NCBI GenBank assembly: GCA_900474095.1
Contig: UCOA01000032.1
Span: 1-56,664 of the forward strand
Direction of reading: 5' to 3'
DNA length: 56,664 bases
DNA from: Hyphomicrobiales bacterium
Lineage (GTDB): Bacteria > Pseudomonadota > Alphaproteobacteria > Rhizobiales > Rhizobiaceae
Part shown: one piece after another, positions 25,868 through 34,034 of the stretch
Numbering within the stretch: the stretch's first letter is position 1
Layout: the number at the start of each line of letters is the position of its first letter
Notes under the pieces: generated by a model
Database searches by the model: none
Told to the model about the DNA's origin: nothing
The model's input: only the letters and a program-made list of their open reading frames with translations
Translations under genes and position numbers: made by a program

Positions 25868-26752
25868 TCAGGTTTCCGGATTGAAAAGAGGCTTTGGCAG
25901 CCCCGCCACATCGGTGCGCATGGCAAAGAGGCCTCCCGACTGCGGAAACGTCTCGAGTTCGGCATCGGGACGACCGATGCCGGCGCTCGTGCAGTACAAG
26001 GTGCGCATATCGGCGCCGCCGAAGGTGACCATTGTCGGGCACTTCACGGGAACAGGATATTGCGCAAGCAGCGTTCCGTCCGCGCTATATCGCTGTACGC
26101 GTCCGCCTTCGAAGAGCGCCGTCCAGTAACAGCCATCGACATCGACCGCGCCACCATCGGGGCGGCCCTTGTCGGTGTCGCTGCCGAAGCGGGCAAAGAC
26201 CCGCTGATTGGAGGCCTCGCCCGTTTCCGGGGCGTAGTCATAGGTATAAAGCGTATAGCGCAGGGTATCGGCATGATAGAGCCTCCGGCCATCTGGCGAA
26301 AAGCCAACGCCGTTCGAGGTCAGAAGACCGCCGGTGATACGTTCCAACCCATGCCGGTCATAGCGATAAAGGCCGGCAATGCCCTTCTCGCGCGTCTCGT
26401 CCACGGTGCCGGCGATGAACCGGCCCATCGGATCGACCATGCCATCGTTGAACCGGCTTATTGCCTGATCCTCGGGATTGTCGGCAAGCTTGCGAACGAG
26501 CGTTCCATTGGCGGCGATCAGCCACAGCCCAGAACGCAGCCCGGCGATGAAGCCGCCACCCGGTGCAAGGCCGATGCAACCGACTTCTTCGGGAAGGTCG
26601 ATCGTCTTCAAGTCCCCCGTCTGCGGATCGAAACGATGGATGCGGAAGCGCTTGATATCGACGAAATAGAGCACCTGCTCTGCAGCCGACCACAGGGGGC
26701 ATTCGCCGAGCGATGCCTTGATGTCGAGAACAAGTGCGAAGCCGTGTTGCAC
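25868..26752 (-). CDS. SMP-30/gluconolactonase family, probable sulfogluconolactonase
   Basis: A 294-residue six-bladed beta-propeller lactonase. The metal-binding Glu lies in LGECPLWSA near the N-terminus; ISRFNDGMVDPMGRFIAGT, LLTSNGVGFSPDGRRLYHAD and GRPDGGAVDVDGCYWTAL contain the expected Asn and Asp ligands. Start: GTG with GAGGG 8 nt upstream, 11 nt after the aldolase stop; an open frame continuing upstream overlaps the aldolase and has no better start. The role is hydrolysis of sulfogluconolactone to sulfogluconate in the sulfo-ED route, inferred from the neighbours. Confidence 0.83.
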   Translation of the reverse strand: MQHGFALVLDIKASLGECPLWSAAEQVLYFVDIKRFRIHRFDPQTGDLKTIDLPEEVGCIGLAPGGGFIAGLRSGLWLIAANGTLVRKLADNPEDQAISRFNDGMVDPMGRFIAGTVDETREKGIAGLYRYDRHGLERITGGLLTSNGVGFSPDGRRLYHADTLRYTLYTYDYAPETGEASNQRVFARFGSDTDKGRPDGGAVDVDGCYWTALFEGGRVQRYSADGTLLAQYPVPVKCPTMVTFGGADMRTLYCTSAGIGRPDAELETFPQSGGLFAMRTDVAGLPKPLFNPET

Positions 26753-26763
26753 GTCCGTGGCCC

Positions 26764-27570
26764 TCAGTAAGCGGCGGCAGGCGCAGCCGTAACGGGCGCC
26801 ACCTGCCCCTTTAATACACCAAGCCAATCGTTGGCGCGGCCGGTCATCATGGCGATATCCGATGCAATCGCCGCGAAGTCGTAGCCATATCCGAGGAAGC
26901 GCTTCACCATCTCCGGGTTGGGACCGACGATGCCGACCGGCTTACCCGCCGCATGGGCGTCCTTCGCCGCCTTTTCGATCAGCGCCTGCACCTCTGGATG
27001 GGCGATGTTGCCGATATGGCCCATCGCGGCCGACAGATCGCCCGGGCCGACGAACAGCGCGTCGATGCCATCGACTGCAGCAATCTCCGGCAACCGCTCG
27101 ATCGCTTCGGGTGTTTCGAGTTGGACGATGGTGCAGACCTCACCATTTGCCCGCTTCAGATAGTCCGGGATCGTGCCGAATTTCGAGCCGCGATGAACGG
27201 CGGCGACACCACGAATGCCCTGCGGCGGGTAGCGCGTATAGGATGCAGCCGCGCGCGCCTCATCGGCCGTCTGGACGAAGGGCAGCATGACCGTGCGCGC
27301 GCCGGCATCGAGCACGCGCTTGACCAGAATCTGATCGTTCCAGGCAAGCCGCACCACGGCGTCCGCCGGCGTGCAGCCGATGGCGCGCAGGATCCCGGCG
27401 ACATCCGAAACTTCGATCGGTACATGCTCCATGTCGACGACGAGAAAATCGAAGCCCGCATAACCGAGCGCCTCGGCCGTCGCTGGTGCGGCCGCCATCA
27501 GCCACGTGCCAAGCGGCTGCGGGCGGTTTTCTTCGGCGAGCCACCCCTTGAAACGGTTGGTCAGGCTCAT
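26764..27570 (-). CDS. HpcH/HpaI-family aldolase, probable KDSG aldolase
   Basis: A 268-residue class II pyruvate aldolase. Family motifs are YAGFDFLVVDMEHVPIE (base and phosphate-loop region), TVMLPFVQTADEA, GIRGVAAVHRGSKFG, VQLETPEAIERL (metal Glu) and ALFVGPGDLSAAMG (metal Asp region). It is expected to cleave 2-keto-3,6-dideoxy-6-sulfogluconate to pyruvate and sulfolactaldehyde. GGAGACGACC precedes the ATG. The C-terminal tail (VAPVTAAPAAAY) is low-complexity. It sits between dehydratase and lactonase with 10-11 nt gaps. Confidence 0.83.
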   Translation of the reverse strand: MSLTNRFKGWLAEENRPQPLGTWLMAAAPATAEALGYAGFDFLVVDMEHVPIEVSDVAGILRAIGCTPADAVVRLAWNDQILVKRVLDAGARTVMLPFVQTADEARAAASYTRYPPQGIRGVAAVHRGSKFGTIPDYLKRANGEVCTIVQLETPEAIERLPEIAAVDGIDALFVGPGDLSAAMGHIGNIAHPEVQALIEKAAKDAHAAGKPVGIVGPNPEMVKRFLGYGYDFAAIASDIAMMTGRANDWLGVLKGQVAPVTAAPAAAY

Positions 27571-27580
27571 GGTCGTCTCC

Positions 27581-29326
27581 TCAGTAGATTGCGGGGTCGG
27601 GCACGACGGCCGTTCCGCACAAGAAATCGAAGTCGCAGCCCTGGTCAGCCTGGCTGACGTGCTGCTGGTAGAGGGCAGCAAAGGACCGTTGATAAACGGG
27701 CGGTGCAGGTTTCCAGTCTGCCCGGCGACGAGCGAGCTCCGCCTCGTCAACCTTCATGTTGATGGTTCCGGCGTTGACGTCCAGCTCAATCAGATCGCCG
27801 GTCTTGAGCAGCGCCAGCGGGCCGCCGATCGCCGCCTCGGGAGAGACGTGCAGGATGCAGGTGCCGTAGTGGGTGCCACTCATGCGGCCGTCGCAGACGC
27901 GCACCATATCGCGCACGCCCTGCTTCAAAAGCTTTTTCGGAATCGGCAGGTTGCCCCATTCCGGCATGCCCGGCGCGCCGACCGGGCCGGCATTGCGCAG
28001 CACGATCACCGTATCCTCCGAGATGTCGAGATCGGGATCATCGAGCGTTTTGTTCATGGCGCCGGGATTGTCGAAGACGATGGCTGGGCCGACATGCTTG
28101 AGGAATTTCGGGTTGGCCGCCGAGGATTTCATCACCGCACCGTTCGGCGCCAGATTGCCGCGCAGCACCTCCAGCGTTTTTCCGCGCGACAGCGGCACCA
28201 CCGGATTGTCCTCGCCGCGGATGACGTCGTCGTTAAAGCAGTCCGCATCGGCGATATTTTCGCCGAGCATGCGGCCGTTGACCGTCGGCCGGGCCAGATC
28301 AAGGCGATGGGAGAATTTTTTCAGAAGCGCCAGAAGGCCGCCAGCGAAATAGAAATCTTCCATCAGGTATTCGCCCGAAGGGAAGACGTTGGCGGCCACC
28401 GGCACCTTGCCGGCCATCGCCGACATGTCGTCCAGGGAAAGATCGACACCGGCCCTTCGCGCCATGGCGATCACGTGGACGGCCGCATTGGTCGATCCGC
28501 CGAGCGCCATATAGGCGACCAGACCGTTGAGGAAACTTGCCTTGTCGAGGAGGTCGGACGGCTTCAGGTCTTCCCAGACCATCTCGACGATGCGCACGCC
28601 GCAAGCCGACGCCATGCGCGGATGGCCGGAATCGGTCGCCGGGATCGAGGAGGCGCCGGGCAATGTCAGGCCCATCGCATCGACGATCGAGGTCATGGTC
28701 GAGGCCGTGCCGATGGTATTGCAGGTGCCGGCCGAGCGCGTCATCCGGCTTTCGAGATCGACCCAATCGGATTGCGTGATGTTGCCGGCGCGCAGTTCGT
28801 CCCAGTATTTCTTAGTGTGGGTACCGGCGCCCGTCTTGATGCCGCGCCATTGGCCGTTCGACATCGGGCCGGCAGGACAATAAATGACCGGCACATCCAT
28901 CGAGATCGCGCCCATCACAAGTGCCGGCGTGGACTTGTCGCAGCCACCAAGCAGCACGGCACCATCGATCGGATGCGAGCGCAGCAATTCCTCGCATTCC
29001 ATCGCGAGGAAATTGCGGTAGAGCATCGTCGTCGGCTTCACCATGACCTCGCCGAGAGAGAGAGCCGGCATTTCGACCGGATAGCCGCCTGCCTGCCAGA
29101 CACCGCGCTTGACTGCTTCTGCCCGATCGCGCAGATGCGCGTGGCAAGGACTCATCTCGCTCCAGGTGTTGATGATGCCGATCACCGGCCGGCCCATGAA
29201 CTCGTCGCGGCGCATACCCATCTGCTGCGTGCGCTGCCGGTGTGCAAAGCCGCGCATGTCGTCGGCAGCGAACCAGCGCTGGCTGCGCAGTTCGGAGAGA
29301 TCGCGTCTTTTCTTCACGTCGGTCAT
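27581..29326 (-). CDS. IlvD/Edd-family dehydratase, probable sulfogluconate dehydratase
   Basis: A 581-residue Fe-S dehydratase. The family signatures include LLGGCDKSTPALVMGA (cluster Cys) and MWNLP-type C-terminal block VCDGRMSGTHYGTCILHVSPEAA; AGTCNTIGTASTM carries another cluster Cys. It should dehydrate 6-deoxy-6-sulfogluconate to the 2-keto-3-deoxy acid, although the family also covers sugar-acid dehydratases such as arabonate dehydratase. The ATG is preceded immediately by AAGGG, too close for a good site; an in-frame GTG 36 nt upstream is an alternative. It starts 20 nt after the stop of a truncated permease. Confidence 0.85.
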   Translation of the reverse strand: MTDVKKRRDLSELRSQRWFAADDMRGFAHRQRTQQMGMRRDEFMGRPVIGIINTWSEMSPCHAHLRDRAEAVKRGVWQAGGYPVEMPALSLGEVMVKPTTMLYRNFLAMECEELLRSHPIDGAVLLGGCDKSTPALVMGAISMDVPVIYCPAGPMSNGQWRGIKTGAGTHTKKYWDELRAGNITQSDWVDLESRMTRSAGTCNTIGTASTMTSIVDAMGLTLPGASSIPATDSGHPRMASACGVRIVEMVWEDLKPSDLLDKASFLNGLVAYMALGGSTNAAVHVIAMARRAGVDLSLDDMSAMAGKVPVAANVFPSGEYLMEDFYFAGGLLALLKKFSHRLDLARPTVNGRMLGENIADADCFNDDVIRGEDNPVVPLSRGKTLEVLRGNLAPNGAVMKSSAANPKFLKHVGPAIVFDNPGAMNKTLDDPDLDISEDTVIVLRNAGPVGAPGMPEWGNLPIPKKLLKQGVRDMVRVCDGRMSGTHYGTCILHVSPEAAIGGPLALLKTGDLIELDVNAGTINMKVDEAELARRRADWKPAPPVYQRSFAALYQQHVSQADQGCDFDFLCGTAVVPDPAIY

Positions 29327-29346
29327 CCCTTGATACCGCGCCCCGG

Positions 29347-29514
29347 TCAGGCCGGAGACCACACGCTCCCGGACTGGGCTTCCGTTTTCAGCGAGGTGAA
29401 GAGGATCCAGAGCGCCGGGAACAAACCATTGACGAGCAGGATCCCCGCCGCAACGAAGCGGAGCGGCCTGCCGGACAGGAAGGAGGTCGAACCGGAGGCG
29501 GTGGCGATACTCAT
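29347..29514 (-). pseudogene. Truncated sugar ABC transporter permease (MalG-like), N-terminal stump
   Basis: A 55-codon frame with a good AAAGGAG site: MSIATASGSTSFLSGRP, one transmembrane helix (FVAAGILLVNGLFPALWILF), then TSLKTE, the typical start of a MalG-type sugar permease (normally about 280 residues). After KTEA the reading becomes unrelated (QSGSVWSPA) and stops. The rest of the gene is absent, and the dehydratase gene begins 20 nt later. The breakpoint is about 29370-29382. Confidence 0.75.
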
Positions 29515-29530
29515 GAGGATTACTCCTTTG

Positions 29531-29596
29531 TCACATCATGCGCAGATAGACGGCCGTCACCGACAGTGCGGACATGACGACGGCGAGTGCCGAATC
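29531..29596 (-). pseudogene. C-terminal stump of an upstream ABC permease
   Basis: The frame ending at TGA 29531-29533 reads DSALAVVMSALSVTAVYLRMM, the typical last helix and end of a MalF-type sugar permease. No start codon or preceding helices are found; upstream the frame becomes random. It ends 16 nt before the MalG-like stump, the normal spacing of adjacent permease genes, so both belong to one damaged transporter operon. Confidence 0.6.
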
Positions 29597-29857
29597 CGTA
29601 GCCGAGTGAGGAAGGAAACGGTGTTTTGATGGATGTACATCGCAATGTTCAGATGTGCCGGCCCGCCGTCCCCAGCGCCCGCAGGCTCACTCCCGCCATT
29701 CCAACCTCCGAAGACGGCACCTCATCCCGTACCGATCGCTATTTCTTGCCGCAATAATAGCGCTACGATCAATTTTTGCAAGTACGGTCGACGAGAATGT
29801 CGATTGAAGGCGCGAGCGGCAAGCACGCCAAGGCAATAAGACGTAGAAATATCAGCT

Positions 29858-29871
29858 TAATCAATTGATTA
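29858..29871. promoter_or_regulatory. 14-bp palindrome upstream of the LacI-type regulator
   Basis: TAATCAATTGATTA is a perfect palindrome in the divergent promoter region between the sulfoquinovose operon and its regulator. It lacks the central CG of standard LacI-family sites, so it could be a site for another regulator. Confidence 0.4.
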
Positions 29872-29905
29872 TCATATTTTTCACTGCGGGGAATTGTTCT
29901 GGTGG

Positions 29906-29940
29906 AAACGATTCGCTATCATCACTTACAAGTGATAGCG
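29906..29940. promoter_or_regulatory. Putative LacI-type operator region
   Basis: AAACGATT (29906-29913) matches the AAnCGnTT core of LacI-family sites. It is followed at once by an inverted repeat with arms CGCTATCA (29914-29921) and TGATAGCG (29933-29940), whose inside is also symmetrical (ATCACTT / AAGTGAT). It lies directly before the regulator start, fitting autoregulation and control of the divergent operon (inference). Confidence 0.5.
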
Positions 29941-29945
29941 CTATT

Positions 29946-31010
29946 ATGCAGACTGGAAAAACGGTGGAAAGCGGACGCTCCGTGAAACCAACGCGCAAAC
30001 GCCGCAAGATGCAGAGCGTGACCATGATGGACGTCGCAGCGCGGGCGCAAGTTTCGCCTTCGACGGTCTCCCTCTATCTGCGCAAGCCGGACGCGGTCTC
30101 GGTGTCCGCCAGCGAGTCGATCGCCAAGGCCATCCAGGCTCTCAGCTATGTCCCGAATTTGATGGCGGGCGGGCTTGCCGCCGCATCGTCCCGTGCCGTA
30201 AGCATCATCGTGCCGTCGGTGCGCAACGCGTTCTTTGCCGAAACGGTTGCGACCATGCAGGCCGAGCTTGGCAAGCAGCGGCTGCAGGTTCTGCTCGGCC
30301 ACACCGAATATAGCGAGCGCGAGGAGGAAAATCTCGTGCGCATGGCGCTCTCCTGGGCTCCGGCGGCGATTGTCCTGACCGGACTTTCCCATAGCAACGC
30401 GACCCGCAAGTTGTTGCAGGAAAGCCGTGTGCCGGTGGTCGAGATATGGGAACTCGGATCTGAACCGATCGAGATGGCCGTCGGCTTCCACCACGAGCAG
30501 GTCGGCCGATCAGCCGCAGCCCATCTCGTTCAGCGCCACCGTCGCAACCTCGTCTTTCTCGGCGCCCGGCTTCAGGAGGACAGGCGAGCGGCCCATCGTG
30601 CCGAGGGTTTTATCGAGGAGGCCCGCAAGGTTGCGGGCGTCACGGCGGAGATCATCCAGCATCCCGCCCCATCGAGCGCGGAAGTCGGCGCCATGCTTCT
30701 TGGCGAGACTATGCGAAAATTTCCACAGGTGGACGGCATCGCCTGCTCGAACGACCACGTGGCATTGGGCGTCATCTTCGAATGCCAGAGACTCGGCATC
30801 GAAATTCCGGGGCGGCTCTCGGTCGTCGGCTTCGGAGACCTGAGCTTCAGCGCAGCCAGCAACCCATCCCTGAGCACGATCCGCCCGTCAGGAGACCTGA
30901 TCGGCACGGAGGCAGCGCGGCTCATTCTCGAGCGCATCGCACACGGCGGCGAAAGAACGCCCACCATCATCGACACCCGCTTCACACTGCTTCACCGGCA
31001 GAGCAGCTAA
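29946..31010 (+). CDS. LacI-family regulator of the sulfoquinovose cluster
   Basis: A 354-residue regulator. After a basic leader (KPTRKRRKMQS) comes the LacI helix-turn-helix VTMMDVAARAQVSPSTVSLYL and hinge ALSYVPNLMAGGLA, then a periplasmic-binding-protein-like sensor domain (SIIVPSVRNAFFAE, GIACSNDHVALGVIFECQRLG, LSVVGFGDLSFSA). It is divergent from the catabolic operon and has operator-like repeats directly upstream. A sulfoquinovose-derived inducer is inferred. The open frame extends 27 codons upstream through the operator, so this ATG is preferred. Confidence 0.87.
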   Translation: MQTGKTVESGRSVKPTRKRRKMQSVTMMDVAARAQVSPSTVSLYLRKPDAVSVSASESIAKAIQALSYVPNLMAGGLAAASSRAVSIIVPSVRNAFFAETVATMQAELGKQRLQVLLGHTEYSEREEENLVRMALSWAPAAIVLTGLSHSNATRKLLQESRVPVVEIWELGSEPIEMAVGFHHEQVGRSAAAHLVQRHRRNLVFLGARLQEDRRAAHRAEGFIEEARKVAGVTAEIIQHPAPSSAEVGAMLLGETMRKFPQVDGIACSNDHVALGVIFECQRLGIEIPGRLSVVGFGDLSFSAASNPSLSTIRPSGDLIGTEAARLILERIAHGGERTPTIIDTRFTLLHRQSS

Positions 31011-31166
31011 CCTGCCCTGCACAAGCTTAAGAGAACGTCGAAAATTAATCTACACGTTCCCCGACGGCGGTGGCGCTGATAACCAGAAGCGACGACGCCC
31101 CGGAGACAACAGCATAACAAGAAGCGCCGCGCATGCGATGCGGCATGGGATTGGAGGCATCATTTC

Positions 31167-32237
31167 ATGAGTACCGCCTGTGAGGTAAGCTGGTTTTCCG
31201 CCCTTTGCGACGATGACTACGAGTTTCTCGGCGTCCCCGACCCCCGACTGCAATCGAGCTTCGAACACTGCCGCGATATTGTACTGCAGGCGGAAAACGG
31301 CGGCTTCGACAATGTGCTTCTTCCTTCGGGTTATGCGCTCGGCATCGACACGACGGCTTTTGCATCCGCGATCGCCGTTCTGACACGCCGTATCAAGCTG
31401 TTGATGGCCGTCAGGATCGGCGAGAGCTGGCCACCGCAGCTGGCGCGCCAGATCGCCACCATCGACCGCATTACCAATGGCCGTCTCGCGGTCAACATTA
31501 TCTCCAGCGAGATGCCGGGGGAAACCCTTGCAAGCGGCCCGCGCTATGCCCGCACGATCGAGGCCATGTCGATCCTGCGCGCGCTGCTCGACGGAACGCC
31601 GGTCGACCACGACGGCACTTTCTGGAAACTGAAAGTCGATCCGTCACGCATCGCACCCGTCTCCGGGCGCTGCCCGCAATTTTACTTCGGCGGCCTGTCG
31701 GAGGACGCCCGTGAAGCCGCTGCGGCAGGTGCCGATATCTACCTGATGTGGCCGGACCGCATGGCGGCGGTTCGCGAGACGATTGCCGACCTTCACGCCC
31801 GTGCCGCCAAGCGGGGCCGAACGCTCCGCTTCGGCTACCGCGTGCATGTAGTCGTGCGGGAAACGGAAGCCGAGGCCCGCCTTGCCGCCGACCGCCTGCT
31901 ATCGAAGCTCGATGACGCCGCGGGCGCGGCCATTCGTGCCAAATCCCTGGACAGCCAGTCGGTCGGCGTGCGGCGCCAGGCAGAATTGCGCGAGCAGGCC
32001 GGAAACGAGGGTTATGTCGAAGACAATCTGTGGACCGGCATCGGCCGCGCCCGCTCCGGCTGCGGCGCAGCGATCGTCGGCGACCCGGACCAGGTTCTGG
32101 CAAAACTCCAAGCCTACCGCGCGGAAGGGATCGAAGCCTTTATCCTCTCAGGATATCCGCACGCGGCCGAGGCCGACCTCTTCTCCCGTCATGTCCTGTC
32201 CCGGCTGGATCACGGACCAATTTATAGCGATCCATGA
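31167..32237 (+). CDS. LLM-class flavin-dependent monooxygenase (SsuD/SmoC-like)
   Basis: A 356-residue TIM-barrel flavin enzyme of the bacterial luciferase-like family; SsuD-type members use FMNH2 and O2 to cut C-S bonds of sulfonates. Visible: EVSWFSALCDDDYEF, ENGGFDNVLLPSGY, ATIDRITNGRLAVNIISSEMPGE (a common LLM block), CPQFYFGGLSEDAREAAA and the C-terminal EGIEAFILSGYPHAAEADLF typical of SsuD. GGAGG precedes the ATG. It follows the LacI regulator on the same strand, next to a sulfo-ED operon, so a sulfonate substrate is attractive. No flavin reductase gene of the SsuE type is adjacent. Other LLM substrates (amines, dibenzothiophene sulfone type) cannot be excluded. Confidence 0.8.
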   Translation: MSTACEVSWFSALCDDDYEFLGVPDPRLQSSFEHCRDIVLQAENGGFDNVLLPSGYALGIDTTAFASAIAVLTRRIKLLMAVRIGESWPPQLARQIATIDRITNGRLAVNIISSEMPGETLASGPRYARTIEAMSILRALLDGTPVDHDGTFWKLKVDPSRIAPVSGRCPQFYFGGLSEDAREAAAAGADIYLMWPDRMAAVRETIADLHARAAKRGRTLRFGYRVHVVVRETEAEARLAADRLLSKLDDAAGAAIRAKSLDSQSVGVRRQAELREQAGNEGYVEDNLWTGIGRARSGCGAAIVGDPDQVLAKLQAYRAEGIEAFILSGYPHAAEADLFSRHVLSRLDHGPIYSDP

Positions 32238-32264
32238 GTCCGGGGCCATATCGAATGCAAGCCG

Positions 32265-33236
32265 TTACAACCGATAGCCGATGTCGATTACCGCGCGGCC
32301 GGTCGTCAGCCGCGAGACGCAGCTGCACATGCGCCGGTTTTCGTGTTTTTCCTCGTCGCTGAAGAAGACGTCGCGGTAGTCGACCGTTCCCCCCTCCAGT
32401 TCGAGTATTTGGACGGCACAAAGCCCGCATTCGCCGCGTTGACAATCATAGATCATCTCGACCCCCGCACCGATCAGCGCATCGAGCAACGACTGGTCCG
32501 GCCGGACCTGAACGGTAACGTTCTTGTTGGCGACGCTGACTTCAAACGGCATTTCGGCGAATTTGCCGTTGTCGCCGAAAACCTCGTAACGCAGCCGGCT
32601 GACGGGCCGGCCGGCACGCACCCAGGCCTGTTTCACGGCCGTCAGCATGCCGAGCGGCCCGCAGACGTAAAGTTCCGCATTTTCGGGCAAGACTGCGATT
32701 TCAGCGGCAAGATCGATTGTCTTTCCTTGATCTGCGGGAAAGAGCTCGAGCCTGTCGCCGAGCAACTCCCGAAGCTCGTTCAGGAACGGCATTGCCGCAA
32801 CCGAACTTGCGCCATAGACCATTCGAAAGGATTGCCCGGAAGCGGCGAGCGTTCTTGCCATCCCGTAGATCGGCGTGACGCCGATACCACCCGCAAGCAG
32901 CAGATAATGCGGCGCCCGCCACGACAGTTCGAAGCGATTTTCCGGCACGGTCATTTCGCCCCGGTCGCCGGCATGCAGCGACCAGATGAAGCGCGATCCG
33001 CCGCGGCTATTGGGATGCCGCTTGACCGCGATTGCCATTCGGCCCGGACCAGCCGGGATGCAGGTATAGGTGCGCACCGCGCGTTGCCCGCCGATCGTAA
33101 CGACGATGTTGGTGTGCGAGCCCGGATCGAATGGCGGCAGATCGCCTTCGATATCGAACTCGATCTTTCTCACATCCTCGGCGATCTGCTCCGCTGAGCG
33201 GACCTGCGCCCGGCGCCAGTCCACGGTCATCCGCAT
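32265..33236 (-). CDS. Phthalate/vanillate-type oxygenase reductase (FMN, NADH, 2Fe-2S)
   Basis: A 323-residue class IA reductase (VanB/PDR type): N-terminal FMN-binding barrel (DPGSHTNIVVTIGGQRAVRTYT), NAD domain (LLLAGGIGVTPIYGMARTLA, VCGPLGMLTA) and C-terminal plant-type ferredoxin domain with the cluster Cys in CQRGECGLCAVQIL and the last Cys in RRMCSCVSR. It passes electrons from NADH to the Rieske oxygenase encoded two genes upstream. GAAGGAGGATATC precedes the ATG, an excellent ribosome site. It is last in the three-gene set oxygenase, regulator, reductase. Confidence 0.9.
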   Translation of the reverse strand: MRMTVDWRRAQVRSAEQIAEDVRKIEFDIEGDLPPFDPGSHTNIVVTIGGQRAVRTYTCIPAGPGRMAIAVKRHPNSRGGSRFIWSLHAGDRGEMTVPENRFELSWRAPHYLLLAGGIGVTPIYGMARTLAASGQSFRMVYGASSVAAMPFLNELRELLGDRLELFPADQGKTIDLAAEIAVLPENAELYVCGPLGMLTAVKQAWVRAGRPVSRLRYEVFGDNGKFAEMPFEVSVANKNVTVQVRPDQSLLDALIGAGVEMIYDCQRGECGLCAVQILELEGGTVDYRDVFFSDEEKHENRRMCSCVSRLTTGRAVIDIGYRL

Positions 33237-33289
33237 GATATCCTCCTTCTTCGCGTTGCGACGCCGGCTCTTCCGGCAGTCGTTCGCGA

Positions 33290-34030
33290 TTACTCCGATA
33301 CCAGAGCCAAACCAGGCACCCGCCTCATCAGGCTCCGGTCCTGCCCCATCACGAAATCCAGATTGTGGCGCGCGAGCCGCGCGTGCTCCCGCGCCAATGC
33401 CTCGGCGCGCGCGCCCTCTCGCATCTCGATGGCGCTGACGATGTCTCTGTGCTGGCGTTGGGCGAAGATCAGCGACTGGCGAAAGGCCGGCACATCCTCT
33501 TGCCCTTCGAGAAATGCGCTTGGCGAGGCAAACGGCAGATGTGTTGCCCGCTCCACCTCGCGTCGCATCGTCTCGCTGCCCGCTAGTGCCGCAAGAGCTG
33601 CATGAAACTCCGCGTTGAGCTCCACGTAGCGATCAAACAGCATATCCTCCAGCCGGTCACGGAACGTGTTGTCCAGTTCGGCCAACAGCCTTTTCATTTG
33701 GGCCAGCCTGGCAGGCGGCACGCCACGTTCGGCCGCCAGGCGCGCGGCCGTCCCCTCGAGAACACCCCGCAACTCGATGGCGTCAAAGACATCGGCCGTG
33801 GTGAAACTCCTGACCGCGTAGCCGCCGGAGGGAATGAGCTCGAGCAAGCCTTCCTGCTCCAAGCGCGAGAGCGCTGCCCGAAGCGGCGTTCGCGACACGC
33901 CCAGTGTCTGCGCGAGCGCGATTTCAGACAACCGTTCACCCGCCCCTACACCGCCGCCGAGCACGAGATCGCGGACGCCAAGCAGGGCCTTCAGGGTCTG
34001 GGTATCGCGTTTGGGTTCGACCGCCGGCAT
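33290..34030 (-). CDS. GntR-family regulator (FadR/VanR-like)
   Basis: A 246-residue regulator. The N-terminal winged helix (GERLSEIALAQTLGVSRTPLRAALSRLEQEGLLELIPSGGYAV region, about residues 28-72) is the GntR type; the C-terminal FCD domain shows ELRGVLEGTAARLAAERG, NAEFHAALAALAGSE and QHRDIVSAIEMREGARAEALAREH, with the Asp/His metal-site pattern. It lies between the oxygenase and reductase genes and starts 4 nt after the oxygenase stop. It probably controls the operon through a palindrome near 35118 (inference), as VanR does for vanAB in Caulobacter. Confidence 0.88.
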   Translation of the reverse strand: MPAVEPKRDTQTLKALLGVRDLVLGGGVGAGERLSEIALAQTLGVSRTPLRAALSRLEQEGLLELIPSGGYAVRSFTTADVFDAIELRGVLEGTAARLAAERGVPPARLAQMKRLLAELDNTFRDRLEDMLFDRYVELNAEFHAALAALAGSETMRREVERATHLPFASPSAFLEGQEDVPAFRQSLIFAQRQHRDIVSAIEMREGARAEALAREHARLARHNLDFVMGQDRSLMRRVPGLALVSE

Positions 34031-34034
34031 CCGC

